64,000 nucleotides of DNA from Dermacentor variabilis (Eukaryota; Arthropoda; Arachnida; Ixodida; Ixodidae): contig NC_134570.1 of assembly GCF_050947875.1 (NCBI RefSeq), positions 242,164,584 through 242,228,583 of the forward strand, read 5' to 3'. Position numbers and translations under genes: made by a program. Each line of letters starts with the position of its first letter. Position 1 is the first letter of the stretch. Shown piece by piece: positions 51,482 to 62,479 of the stretch. The notes under the pieces are model-generated. The model was not told where the DNA came from, searched no databases, and was given only the letters and a program-made list of their open reading frames with translations.

Positions 51482-52796
51482 TACAGTCTGTTTCACACTT
51501 AGGGGAAAACTCGGAACGTATTGCATCGCGATGCGGCAAGAAATGGAGTCGTGCGGTGGCAGCAGCTCGAGCAGGCGCAGACGCTCGAGGGGCGGAGTCG
51601 TGATCTGCGTCGTCTGCTACGGCGGCGCGCGCTGGCCGCATTGTCGGGAAGCGTGCTACTGTCAGGGGCAGTGCACCGATTTCATCGGTACTGCGGGAGC
51701 TGAGCTTATATTCTTTACTAAACGTTGTGCGAAGCCAAACTCCGAGGCAATGAAGGCATTGGCGATAATGGAGTTCCACAAACTTCTTTTGACAGCATGC
51801 TTCGTTTGTTCTTTCGAAAGGCCGGGGTACTGAGCGCGTGCACGTATATTTCTTCACTGTGTGTGCTACCGTAATAAGCAGTGACAAGACGCACCAAGAT
51901 GTGCGCGGAACGTGCTCAGTCTTTGTTTGACTCGAAAGCAAAACAAAGCACTCAACAATGATAACTATGGGGGTCGAACACGATGAAACAAACGGATACG
52001 ATTAAAGAAATGTTTTAGGTTAAGACAATGAGCCGGAAGTGATTTTTCTCGACAATCATTCACTACACCAGGCAGACCCTGCCGCCGGCGGTGAATCGGA
52101 CACGTCATGCTCGGAACTTCAGTTAGTATCTCGTCATGTCCCCAGCGGCAGCGATGACAGCGCTCATCCTGGAAGGCAGTGAAGTGTAGAATGACTTGAT
52201 CAGGGATGTCTTCATTCGCAACACGTCTCAGTCGCTGACAATGGTGGATCGAAGCCTATCCTCGGGGGCGACTGATAGAGGGGATGTTGCGCCAGTGATA
52301 CTTTCAACGAGCCCCAGACATTTTAAATGATGTTGGCGCGCGGGGATTGAGGCGGCCACTCCAAGAGAGTGACTGCGCGCTCTTCCGGCAGTTCTTGCAC
52401 AACAGGAGCAGTGTGGATCGGCGACCTATCGCGTTAGAATATACAGTCGCCTTCCAGAAACGGGCCGTCAAGAATGTATGGAATCAGTACGTCGTCTATG
52501 ACTGCCCTGCACCTTTCAGCGATGAACTTACCTTCGAGGCGTATCAGTGGGCGTCGCACAACGCTTGGTAAAGAATACCGGCTCATTTCACGCAGTAACC
52601 ATGAGATCGGCGCCCTGCAACTGACAGTAGAACGCTTCCCGACAATGCGGCCAGCGCGCGCCGCCGTAGCAGACGACGCCGTTCAAGATCCCGCCCCTCG
52701 AGCAGCTGCGCGAGCTGCTGCCGCCGCCTCACTCAAGCGCTCGCCGCATCGCGATGCAATGCGCTCCGAGTTTCCCTAAATGTGAAACAGACTGTA
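51482..52796. repeat. Pair of about 250-bp inverted repeats around a Tc1 relic
   Basis: 51,482-51,735 and 52,550-52,796 are inverted copies, roughly 80% identical by eye. Best-kept blocks are CCCGACAATGCGGCCAGCGC and GCCGCATCGCGATGCAAT. The space between holds a Tc1-like transposase remnant. Either one foldback element with long terminal repeats, or two copies of a repeat in opposite orientation. Confidence 0.65.
52090..52545 (-). pseudogene. Tc1-like transposase remnant
   Basis: Reading leftward: VIDDVLIPYILDGPF, EGDCIF (with a stop where the second catalytic Asp-Asp-Asn box should be), SPIHTAPVVQ, VTLLEWPPQSP, then NVWGS and the C-terminal MSAVIAAAGDMTRY followed by a stop. This is the catalytic half of a Tc1/mariner DD34E transposase. 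It has several stops and lost residues around the third acidic position; the N-terminal half is missing. Confidence 0.75.
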
Positions 52797-52973
52797 AATC
52801 GCCCTTCGAATGAAATGTCCACGCGCACACACGTAGGCACACACCGCGCGCGGCACGAAACGTGCCCAAACACGCGCAGTGCAGGAGGCAATCAAGGCGG
52901 TGCGAACGAGAGATGGGAGAGGGGTACCACCCGCTATAAGAATTTTGCTTCGCATGCGGCGCTCTCAACGCCG

Positions 52974-54436
52974 GCGCAGCAGCGCCGCTCTCGGTGCCGT
53001 TCTTGTCCATAAAGATATGCGAGTTGTAAATTTCAAGTGATTGTCGAGTTCAGCTCCAAGAAATGTTGCATGGTGAACAGCCTGAAGCGAAGTCGGACCA
53101 ATGTTAATGTATGGCTTCTCCTGTACACTTTTTGGCGGGGATGAAAAAATAACAAATTTCGATTTAGTAGCGTAAATATTGAACATATTATCTCTGGACC
53201 AATTAACGATTTTAGACACGTCAGCATTAAGGTAAGGTATTAGCGATTCCAAGCAAGTGTTAGAAGAATAAATTGTTGTGTTGTCAGCATATAAAATACA
53301 TTTAGAATGTGTAATGTATTCTGGAAGGTGATTGGTGCACAGGAGAAATAAATTTTTTCCCAGTATTGAGCCTTGAGGAACCCCTGTGTTAGTTAGTTTG
53401 GTACGAGAATGAGTATCAGAAATAGAGACGACATGTTTTCGATAATGTAAATAACTGCGAATTAGGGAAAGTGCTGGACCGCATACGCCTACAGCGTTTA
53501 GTTTAGCAAGAAGTATGTCATGATTTAATGAATCGAAAGCTTTAGAAAAATCAATAAACACGGTACAAGCCAATTTACCTGTGTCAGTGGCTGTTTTAAG
53601 ATGATCAGTTAAAGTAATGAGCGCTAATTCAGTTGAGTAACCAGATCGAAAGCCAAATTGATTAGATGACAAAATACTGAACTTTGTGAAATAGGTACTT
53701 AAACGTACTACGAATAATTTTTTCAATTACCTTGCTGAAAAATGATAAAATAGATATAGGGCGGTAGTTTAATAACGAGTTTTTGCTACCCTTTGTGAAA
53801 ACAGGAATAACTTTGGCGATTTTTAAGCAGCTAGGAAAGATGCCAGTTTTGAAAATTAGATGTATTATGGGGGGCGGGGGGGTGAAAGTGTGTCACTGAT
53901 AAGATGAGCTATAAGCTTTACACTAGATGAGTTGAAGTTATCTAAACCAGCTCCGGTGTTTTTTAAGCCCAGAATGGTCATGCGCACTTCTGAGGAAACT
54001 GGACAGAGAAAAGAAACTGTGTGGCAGACGACGATAAGCCTTGTCGATGTGAACTGAGAGAGGTGGTTGGTCGGGGCAAAATTAATCGACAAAGGCGTTA
54101 GCAATGGCTGAAGGATTATTGAGCGTTTGTTCACCAACTTGAATAGCAGTTATGGCGGGGTCTGGCGATGTTCTGTTTAAAAACTCTGATAATTTTCCAG
54201 TTTTTTAGAATCGTTTCCAGCATGGCCAATTTCCTTTTCATAATACTCTTTTTTTTTAGCGTTTTTAAGAAGCCTGCTCAAAATATTCGAGTAGCACTTG
54301 TGACAAGTCAGCAGGGTCAAATTAAATGGCTTCTTTTTTGTTTTTTTATAAAAGTTATCTTTTCTGCGAACGCATTTGAGAAGATTGTCAGTCATCCACG
54401 GACAACGAGGAAAAGCGAACCTTTTCTTACTCGTGG
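52974..54436 (-). pseudogene. LINE-D reverse transcriptase
   Basis: The main open frame (253 codons, from 53,726) has NQFGFRSGYSTELAL, FIDFSKAFDSLNHDIL, GVPQGSILG and CILYADNTTIY. The catalytic YADD has become YADN. N-terminal RT parts between 53,730 and 54,436 are in broken frames (for example MTILGLKNTGAGLDN). The last 14 codons of the open frame, left of 53,010, are flanking sequence. Confidence 0.78.
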
Positions 54437-55184
54437 TGTTAGATACGGGACCGTTTCCTGAGCCTACTTCGAGTTCACCAGACCACATCGAATCGCACCA
54501 CAGCTAATTAAGGAGCGCAGAAGCACGGATACCACATTCCTGAGGCGCGGCACGTGCAAACAAGTTGGCGGCCCCCACTTCGTGTGCCGCAGGTGGAGCT
54601 ATTCACTGCTTCACTCTTCCCGAAAGTGAAGCGAGAGCCTGGCACTGTTGCGCGTAAAGTGGGTCCCGAAGCAAGACGGCTGTAATGCGCCGTGAAAACC
54701 CGGCAGCGTCGCCCCCATCCGCCTATTGTGACGGCGCATTGCAAGTCAGCAAGGCAAGATCGCAGGGAGAAGTAAGCCCTCGGACAAACACACGAGCAGC
54801 GACCCTCTCCGCCGGGTGTGACACCATCGCACGGGCGCCTACCATTGGCCGAAAATGACGACTCTTGAGCGGGCTCGCCGATTGGCCGAAAATGGCGTCA
54901 CCTGAGTGGGCTCTCCCATCGGTCGAACGTGACGTGTCTTCGAGACACCGAAGGGTTTAAAAGACGCAGACCGGGAGATTCCGAGAGCATTCCTAGAGCA
55001 TTCCTTGATTCATCTCTTTCGAGCTTCTTGCCACGGGCCGCAGCGTCCGAGTTGCTGCCGGCCCGTAATGACTTAATTAAAGAATGCAAAGAAGTAAAGT
55101 AAAGAATGTTAATTGACTCTCACTGTAAATAACGTAAATAAACCTTCCAAGGTTTTCATCCCGACGTCCTCCTCAACTCTTAGA
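54437..55184 (+). repeat. E6 5' LTR
   Basis: 748 bp, TGTTAGATACGGG to CAACTCTTAGA (expected final CA mutated to GA). TTTAAAAG at about 54,957 and GTAAATAAACC at about 55,133 are TATA-like and poly(A) signals. It is longer than the 3' copy because of several short insertions. Confidence 0.88.
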
Positions 55185-55186
55185 AC

Positions 55187-55204
55187 TGGTGGCAGCGGTG
55201 GGAT
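55187..55204 (+). promoter_or_regulatory. E6 primer-binding site, tRNA-Leu type
   Basis: TGGTGGCAGCGGTGGGAT starts two bases after the LTR. As I recall the 3' end of eukaryotic tRNA-Leu(AAG), it is complementary over all 18 bases. E1 has a diverged version at the same position. Confidence 0.7.
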
Positions 55205-55245
55205 CGCCTCCAAATGCAACAATTGGTGGCAGCGCTACGGATCAA

Positions 55246-55392
55246 CCTTCGTCGAGAGAAATCCTGAGGAACCCGGAACAGCGAAAAAGAGCCTTCGTCC
55301 AAAAAGGAGTCCCGAGGAACTTGGAACAGCGAAGAAGAGCGAGCCTTCGACCCAGGGAGTCCTGAGGAACCGGGAACAGCGGACCAATGAAC
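55246..55392 (+). repeat. E6 leader tandem repeats (3 x about 50 bp)
   Basis: Three imperfect units built on CCTTCGTC, CCTGAGGAAC and GGAACAGCGAA, between the primer-binding site and the candidate splice donor. They could hold packaging or dimerisation signals, which is speculation. Confidence 0.7.
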
Positions 55393-55414
55393 CAGATGGC
55401 AGGGTGCTGCAACC

Positions 55415-56754
55415 GTAAGTGAGCGCGTGGTTTTTTTTTCCTTTTGATTCGCCAGACTCAAATGTTGTGTGTTCATTTTGATAGTCCTGGGAATCGGGAA
55501 TTTGTTGCATTGGTGTGTTTGCACAAATTAATTAAGGAAAACACTTCTAACCACCAGTCGGGGAGGGACTGTAACGTCTCGGGGGAGCTGATAGTGAGTC
55601 AGCCGTTTTGTTGTTCCTCGGTAGCCAGCGTAGCTTTCAGACCGCGACCACCTCGAGTACGGCTCAAATAGTATGTCAGTTGTAAACGTTTGGAACGGGA
55701 GGCCAAGAGAGCTTCCGTGGAAGTAACGCATGTTGTTTTGTTTTATTTTTTTAGCATCGGATAATTTTCGCGATTTGAGACTAAGAATTTCTTTCAATAT
55801 GTAAATCTATGAGCTTTGTGTTTTTGTTTGAGAAGCTCCGAGAGTTGAAAGACGCGTTGTAAGTAAACATGTAGTTTCGCGAGGTGTTCATTAATAAGTA
55901 GATAGGCTTTCTTTTTTTGTGTGTGAGTAACCTGAATGTTAAGGTTATCGGTGAGAGGCCTATCGTAGCGCGCGTGCGTATTAGTTAATCTTCTTTTTTT
56001 TATAAGCGTTTCTTTATTTTCTAAGGTTAACCGCGTAGGTTTTCAGGAAGTGCATCATTTGCTCTGAGAAGCGTTCTTAGTTCCATTAGCGCGTGTCCTG
56101 TGTTGACGGAAGGAAGCAGATTTTTGACTGGGTTGCTCGTGTGTGTTCAGGGCAGGCGTATTCTGACTTCTTTAGTGAGCGTGCGTAGAACTAGTAATTA
56201 GGAGACGTATTTTTTAAAAGGGTTCTGCGGTGTGCGTAAGTTACGCAAGTGTAGTTGCTCGGTTAAGTTACGTGTCCTATAGGGACTAAAGGAAGAAACG
56301 TGAGTAAGCGTAATAAAAAGTTTGCCTACGACGCAAGTACGTGTTCTGATTAGTGACCACAAGGCTAGCGCGCTTGTGATTACGTACTTGTGAAGTTGAC
56401 CAGACTGTTCAGTGGCACCAATACGTGCGATAAGTACGCCACTGCGATAGGTTGGAAACATGCTGTTCGAGTAGTTAGGCCACTTAAGTTATGTTCGGCT
56501 GTTTTCATTGTTTGTTTGCAATGGCAACGACCCATTGTTTTACTACAACAATGGCACTCTGGTCTTGTCGCCATTCGGGAAGAAATGGATAGCGGTTTGG
56601 AAAGGTGGTCGGAACTGCTTTGTCAAAATTGGGGAAATGAAAGATCAGGGTTCATTTTGACTCAGTAATAGCCTGGCGAGTAAGGGGTGAAGAGCCTGCG
56701 CTTACACGTGGTGCAGCGCTGTCTTGTTTTGTTTGTTTGACGTACGTTCTCCAG
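55415..56754 (+). other. E6 candidate leader intron
   Basis: GTAAGTGAG at 55,415 and TACGTTCTCCAG ending at 56,754 fit donor and acceptor consensus. No coding sequence lies between. Downstream, a short frame (MLDTSTLQVLSAFLM, IPNFRGEDEL) resembles the start of a gag and stops at the 3' LTR. Confidence 0.45.
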
Positions 56755-56879
56755 GGCCCAGGATCCCGAAGTTCGTCAAACTATGCTCGATACCAGTACC
56801 CTGCAGGTTCTTTCAGCGTTCCTCATGGCCAGCGAATTGAGTTCACCGGCCATTCCGAACTTCCGGGGTGAGGACGAGC

Positions 56880-57570
56880 TGTTAGATATGGGACCGTTTC
56901 CTGAGCCTACTTCGAGTTCGCACCACAGCTAATTAGGGAGCGCAGAAGCACGGATACCACATTCCTGAGGCGCGGCACGTGCAAACAAGTTGGCGGCCCC
57001 CACTTCGTGTGCCGCAGGTGGAGCTATTCACTGCTTCACTTCACGAAAGTGAAGCGAGAGCCTGGCACTGTTGCGGGTAAAGTGGGTCCCGAAGCAAGAC
57101 GGCTGTAATGCGCCGTGAAAACCCGGCAGCGTCGCCCCCACCGCCTATTGTGACGGCGCATTGCAAGTCAGCAAGGCAAGACCGCAGGGAGAAGTAAGCC
57201 CTCGGACAAACACACGAGCGGCGACCCTCTCCGCCGGGTGTGACACCATCGCACGGGCGCCTACCATTGGCCGAAAATGACGACTCTTGAGCGGGCTCGC
57301 CGATTGGCCGAAAATGGCGTCACCTGAGCGGGCTCTCCCATTGGTCGAACGTGACGTGTCTTCGAGACACCGAAGGGTTTAAAAGACGCAGACCGGGAGA
57401 TTCCGAGAGCATTCCTTGATTCATCTCTTTCGAGCTTCTTGCCACGGGCCGCAGCGTCCGAGTTGCTGCCGGCCCGTAATGACTTCTATGAATGTTAAAT
57501 GACTCTCACTGTAAATAATGTAAATAAACCTTCGAAGTTTTTCATCCCGACGTCCTCCTCAACTCTTACA
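56880..57570 (+). repeat. E6 3' LTR
   Basis: 691 bp, TGTTAGATATGGG to CAACTCTTACA, followed by target duplicate GTGG and LINE-D endonuclease sequence. Confidence 0.9.
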
Positions 57571-57607
57571 GTGGTTATTGTGATTGATTCGGAAGTAGCG
57601 TTAGAAA

Positions 57608-58138
57608 TTATATTGCAAAACAATTCGAAGGCGACTTCTGAATTATTTTGCGATGTAACCGGGTTCCAATTAACATCGGCGATTTTCCTAACAAATGAAG
57701 TTTTGTCGAGGTTGTTTTAACATGCATATCCTGAATATTCATATTGGAATTTATACGCATTAATATTGGATAATGATGAGTTAGTGAAACTTCAATGACA
57801 CCAGATCCAGGAGTAATCATGAGGTTCGACAATGCGGGGGTCCATTCCGCCGGGGTCAAAATATTCCGCCGAGTAGGTACAGTTACAAGTGATTCGAGGC
57901 CATGTGCATTCAAGGTATCTGTATAAGCAGTGTGTGATGAACTGTGAACATCTAAAAGGTTAATATTGATGTCACCCATAATAATGATGCTTTTACGTTC
58001 TAGCGATAGCGTGTGCAAAACATGGTTTAGTTCTAAACAAAAATCATTAGTGGATGACGAAGGCGATCGATAAATAGAACCAACCACTAAATTTTTGTCG
58101 TCAATATCGAGAAATGATGCATTCAGCTCAATCCACAC
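57608..58138 (-). pseudogene. LINE-D endonuclease domain (partial)
   Basis: Contains VWIELN, VVGSIYRSPSSST and IIIMGDININLL (the GDIN/GDFN box). The SDH box is degraded (LTHHYPILMRI). The N-terminal catalytic Asn/Glu region is missing through 5' truncation. It is an AP-type endonuclease as in CR1/L2 elements, and not functional. Confidence 0.75.
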
Positions 58139-58515
58139 TGATTCGCAATTTACTTAAGGGGTCGTTTATTAGATAGAAAATTAATACCAAATGCTCCCCC
58201 CTTACTTTTTTCATTTCGCGCCGAAATCTTGGCACCGGTTCGTCACTGTGACGTCGTTGACGCATTTATCCCGATCCTCGAAACTTGCCTAGTTCAGCGC
58301 TTGTGTTCCGAATGACGATTCTCTGCGCTGGCGCGGACACGCGACGCCGTTTTGCGGTCGCTCAACGGCGAGGGACGCCTCTGCGTCGTGTGCGATTGCC
58401 GGTTCAGTGAGGCGTCTTCGCAGGAGTGTTCTTTTTTCTTACTTCAGGCTCTTAGTCCGCTGCCTCGAGCTGAATGTACATCATTAAAACTTCTTTCTGG
58501 GTGAGTTGGTGCATA

Positions 58516-58647
58516 CTTGATTTCAAAATTCTAGCAGCGCCAACGCTTGCATCCACAAAGTAACAAGGACGGGGCACAAGCGCTTGTGTCTCGTCCTTGT
58601 TACTTTGTGGGTGCAAGCGTTAGCGCTATTAGAATATTCAAATCAAG
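58516..58647. repeat. Palindrome H3 (66-nt arms)
   Basis: Arms 58,516-58,581 and 58,582-58,647 with no loop (centre ACAAGCGCTTGT). About eight mismatches, mostly transitions. The left flank CTTTCTGGGTGAGTTGGTGC and CTAGCAGCGC match the shared signature. 58,198-58,480 is unassigned flank. Confidence 0.9.
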
Positions 58648-58649
58648 CT

Positions 58650-59920
58650 GAACGTATGCCCGTATACGGCTAAGCGGGAATGGATCTGAATTGTGAAACT
58701 TCGGTATCGAATGTCAATGGTTGTTTCGTTTTTAGCCATTGTGCATTTCGGTATCGGTACGATATTGCGGTATAGTCATCGGTCTTGCAGCTGCTTCGTT
58801 TGGGCTGATGTAATGGTTTAGGTTATGCCCTTGGTTTAATGCATACGGCCAGAATATTTTCCGTACGATTAGGACTCTGTCTTTGAAAGAGTCTCTACTG
58901 TTGGTGATGTTCACTCCAAGTATAGTTGTCTACGTATTATGTGACACATTGCATCGTATAGTATTATTCTGAGCTTTCGTTCGTACTTTGGTTGCGCTCT
59001 CGAACCGGTTAGTGTTGACGCGCATATATTCGGCGTGACGTCTACGGCGTAGCGAGCTTTTTACTCGGTCTCCTGAGTCCCACTTTGAGCTACGTCTGCT
59101 GTGTTGTGTCCGAATTTTTGTGATACCTGTACATCGTATATTTTTCTGCGTATTCACTTTGTAGCTGTGCTTCTGACAAATACTTGTTTTTCGTCCACCT
59201 GCTCGCATTCATTTTGAGACCTTCACTATTGTAAATAAATAAATAAATAAATAAGACGCCACCACACATGACTCACGGTGCATGTGACCTTGGTCACATT
59301 TGAGCGCTCAACAGACAAATCGGCGAGCACTCAGGGTCCACTAGAACAACATTCTGTGCTGTTGTCGAATAGACATTAATCTTTTTTTTACGCAGTTCTA
59401 TCGTGGCGAAATGTACTAAGCCAGGAGCGAGAACACAGTGTCACTTTCGTGTTAATCACCCGTGCCTGAAAATCTGTGGCTCATCTGTGTGCCTTCGTCA
59501 CGTGGTTTCGACGACTGCTCAGAGGCATCGTTTGCCTTCGCGTGGGTGGGAGTTGGCGATCTTGTACGAAACGATCACCACTGCTGCGAACTGGAGTGTG
59601 TAATATATGCATGGCTGCTCGACTATTGCGGTGTCGTCACGTCGGCAGGTTTCGTTTACTTCACCTTCCGCCCGTGCAAGCACGAAAAATGCGATGCACT
59701 GGCGTTGATTTAATGGAGCATAAAATGCGAAAAATGAATAAGCAAAAAAAGCCAATGAAGAATAAAATGAGCGAACAGTAAAATTGAAGCGGCGCTAAAG
59801 GAAAAAAAGTCAAATAAAAATCACAGCAAATTCACTCCAAAAAACGAAGCGATAAGAGCGCCACATCAGTAAATTACTCGCTAAATCGACCAGCCTCAGC
59901 TTGTGTCGCTAATTTATAGG
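58650..59920. other. Unassigned stretch with an (AAAT)n run
   Basis: 58,930-59,254 may be a LINE 3' end, because it finishes in AAAT repeats at 59,233-59,254. A cysteine-rich 83-codon frame at 59,462-59,713 (HHCCELECVIYAW, RPCKHEKC) has no recognised domain. No gene is supported. Confidence 0.3.
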
Positions 59921-60315
59921 CATTTATACCTCGCACCGCCATAGAGTGGAATAATTTGCCATCGCACATTGTGACGGAAACAAATGCCTCGAAATTTACA
60001 GACGCTCAGCGCAGTACTGTTGCATACCTAGTATACAACGTTTCAATCTCTTATTTGTAATCTGAACATGCGCCGATAACCAAAGCCTCTATGACGTTGT
60101 CATAGTTTGTGCAAATCATTTAAAGTTGCTGTACTGATAACTATTTTTATTTGGTTTCTTCTGTGTTTTTACATTGATGCACTTTAATTAATTTTATCCC
60201 AGTTTTGTTTTTGTGTTGTATTTACATTTATACGCTGTTCTTTGCCTCAAAGATGTAACCTTTACCCTGTGTAATACCCTTCCTAGAGAGCCTTTTGGGT
60301 TATGGTGAAATAAAA
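59920..60315 (+). pseudogene. CR1-like LINE 3' end
   Basis: FIPRTAIEWNNLPSHIV at about 59,920-59,975 matches the terminal WN.LP motif of CR1-like ORF2. A roughly 250-bp 3' UTR follows, ending GGTGAAATAAAAAAAAATG at about 60,303-60,322. 5' truncated. 60,320-60,560 holds only a TATG-rich microsatellite. Confidence 0.6.
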
Positions 60316-60562
60316 AAAAATGAAATGCGGAGGCACGTGATAAAATGTCTGGCATGTCTTCTGTAAAAAAAGTAGTGAGGAAATGTGTGATTCCGCTGAG
60401 TTACGGCCTATTGCGTTGACTTTGCTGAGAGATGCGAATAGAAAGGTTATATTCACGCTAAATTCTCTTCGCGATCGTATACGAATCATCGGCGCTTTCT
60501 TCGCTGTCTTGTATATGTATGTGTATGTATGTATATGTATATATTGATACATGCATATTGCG

Positions 60563-60716
60563 TGTTTCTTGTGGCCGTTGCACGCGGGCGCCCCGACAAA
60601 TACGACGAACGCTTTCTGGCTCTCGAGCTGTCGGCTGAACTAGCCAGCTCTGCAGTTACATTTTGTAAATATACTTTGTAAATAGTCTCCAGTCTTAATC
60701 CTTCGTTCGCGCAACA
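60563..60716 (+). repeat. E5 5' LTR (boundaries approximate)
   Basis: TGTTTCTTGTGG to CGCGCAACA. It contains TTTTGTAAATATACTTTG as in the E4 LTR. The left edge cannot be checked without the 3' LTR. Confidence 0.55.
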
Positions 60717-60779
60717 TTTTGGTGGAGGGTGCTGTTCCCCGTGCTCGCCACGGAGTTTCGCAGCGGCCGCACCGTCCTG

Positions 60780-61920
60780 CTTTCCGCCAGGGCTCCCGGG
60801 GACGACACCTCGTCTGCTTCCACTCCTGCGACCCCGACAGCAACGTACGTTAGAGTTACCAATCCTCGTGATCTTCGCATGTTTTCCGGCCAAGATAATG
60901 TCGACGTGGAGGACTGAATCAGCCTGTATGAGCGTGTTAGCCGAGACAATCGCTGGGACCCTACCATTATGCTAGCGAATGTCCTATGCTACTTGGGTGG
61001 AACTCCTCTTGTATGATTCCGGAGATACGAGGACGAGATTTCTAGCTGGGATACCTTCCAGGAGAAGCTCAGCGATCTCTGTGGAAGTGCCACCGGCCGG
61101 CAGCTAGCTGCTCGAAAAGAGCTTGCTACCCGCGTTCAGTCTTCTACTGAGTCGACGAGAAAATGGCCCGAGGTTGACATAGTCGGCCACGCACTCAAAG
61201 GGATCGCGGACGACGCGTTCAACTTGTTGATCTTCAACAATGTGCCCACCATCGACGTCATTGTCAAGGAATGCCGCTGCTTTGAGTTCGCCAAAAGCCG
61301 CCACGTCATTCCACAGTTCTCCCGGCTCCCTAACACGGCTGCGACGTCGTCTTGCGTCGACCTTCCCGCTTCACCACCCTTAAATGAGCATGTCACACGT
61401 ATTGTTCGCCGCGAGCTCGAGGCTACAAGTCCTGCACCGTTCCATCCACGCCCACTTGACTCCACCATTGACCAACAAGCCCCAGCGATCTCTCTCTTTC
61501 TGGTAGTTGTGCTACAACAATTTCCAAACCTAGGTTTTCCTGCTGCCTACTTTGTCTCCCGACCTGACGCCCGACCGATGCCGACAGCTACGCCTCACGG
61601 CGATCTGTATTCCCCTCCCAGATACCGCAACCCTACTGAGTGGAGAACTCCGGACGACAAGCCCATTTTCTTCCGTTGCCTCCGCATTGGCCACGTCGCT
61701 CGCCACAGCCGCACCTCCTGGACGACGCCGTATTCGAGCTCCTTTTCCCCGTCTCCTCACCTATATGCTGACCCGCGCCGTTACTCGCCTCGCCGTAGGC
61801 CTGCTATCTCTGACGCATCCGCCAATGACAGTCGTCCTGCTCGGTCGCCGTCACCGTTGCCCCAGCCACGCCGCTATTCATCACCGACCAATTATGGACC
61901 CTCCCGGACGGAAAACTAGA
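60780..61920 (+). pseudogene. gag: E5 gag
   Basis: Residues APGDDTSSASTP, VEDxISLYERVSRDN (x is TGA at 60,915-60,917 where E4 has Trp) and RWDPTIMLANVL match E4. Later conserved parts are HALKGIADDAFNLLIFNNV (about 61,190-61,245) and ECRCFEFAKSRHV. A frame of 231 codons (61,224-61,919) covers the C-terminal half. The zinc-knuckle region near 61,670-61,700 (FFRCLRIGHVARHS) has lost one or more cysteines. Inactive. Confidence 0.65.
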
Positions 61921-61954
61921 GCATGCAGCTCCTGGAAATAGTGCTGCATTATCT

Positions 61955-62479
61955 TTGTCGTGTCGAAATCCTCCATTGACGCACGAACTATGCTCAAGTA
62001 AAACTCTTGCGTGTGCTAGTTGGTTCATGCTTGAATTAGTAAAGGCAAGGCGCAGAAGACCAGGACTGTCGTTTGTGTTCTTGAGTCTTGGTCTTCTGCG
62101 CCTTGCATTTGCTAACCCAACGAACCAGAACTTACTTGATGTTCACGTAGACGGTATCCCTTTGATGGCCTTAATCGATACTGGAGCCCAGATGACCATA
62201 ATGAGTTGTAACCTCCGTCATCGACCGAGGAAGGTCCTCACGCCTGCTACTACACGAGCCGTACGCGTGGCCGACGGCAGCACTGTTGACGTCACTGGAA
62301 TGTGTACTTCCCCTATCAGTATCGCCGACCGCCACGTTACTGTTCTTTTTACAGTGTTGACCAAGTGTCCCCATGACCTAATCCTCGGACTCGCCTTTCT
62401 TACGGCGCATTCAGCTTTGATCGACTGTTCTACCGGTACCCGCATGCCTCGAACTTCCTCTACTCGCGCATGTTCGTGA
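61955..62479 (+). pseudogene. E5 protease region with in-frame palindrome insertion
   Basis: 174 open codons. The first part matches E4 (NPPLTHEL), then about 40 foreign codons from palindrome H4, then LLDVHVDGIPLMALIDTGAQ (catalytic DTG at about 62,179-62,187), VADGSTVDVTGMC and HDLILGLAFLTAH. A shift near 62,450 ends it. The insertion keeps the reading frame open, so loss of function came from other lesions. Confidence 0.7.
62035..62116. repeat. Palindrome H4 inside E5 (33-nt arms, 16-nt loop)
   Basis: Arms 62,035-62,067 and 62,084-62,116 (core GGCGCAGAAGACCA), about five mismatches. The left flank GTGCTAGTTGGTTCATGCTTG matches H3 and H2. Comparison with E4 at 30,118-30,150 shows an insertion of roughly 120 bp. 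Confidence 0.88.

Larger units (their letters stand above)
54437..57570 (+). mobile_element. E6: internally deleted LTR retrotransposon
   Basis: 3,134 bp: LTRs 54,437-55,184 (748 bp) and 56,880-57,570 (691 bp) with TG start, target duplicate GTGG (54,433-54,436; 57,571-57,574). The internal region is only 1,695 bp: primer-binding site, leader tandem repeats, a candidate 1.34-kb intron and about 40 codons that may be gag, which run straight into the 3' LTR. No pol and no clear polypurine tract. The LTRs differ by several indels, so it is older than E1-E3. Confidence 0.9.
53010..58198 (-). mobile_element. LINE-D: CR1-like LINE, split by E6
   Basis: Minus-strand element with endonuclease at 58,198-57,571 and RT at 54,436-53,010, interrupted by E6 with target duplicate GTGG. 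Truncated at both ends: 5' at about 58,198 and 3' at about 53,010, just after the RT thumb. 52,800-53,010 outside it is unassigned. Confidence 0.8.

Noticed and set aside
59462..59713. Cysteine-rich 83-codon frame as a secreted peptide gene
   Set aside because: No signal peptide, no family match, and overlapping frames of similar length exist; not supportable.
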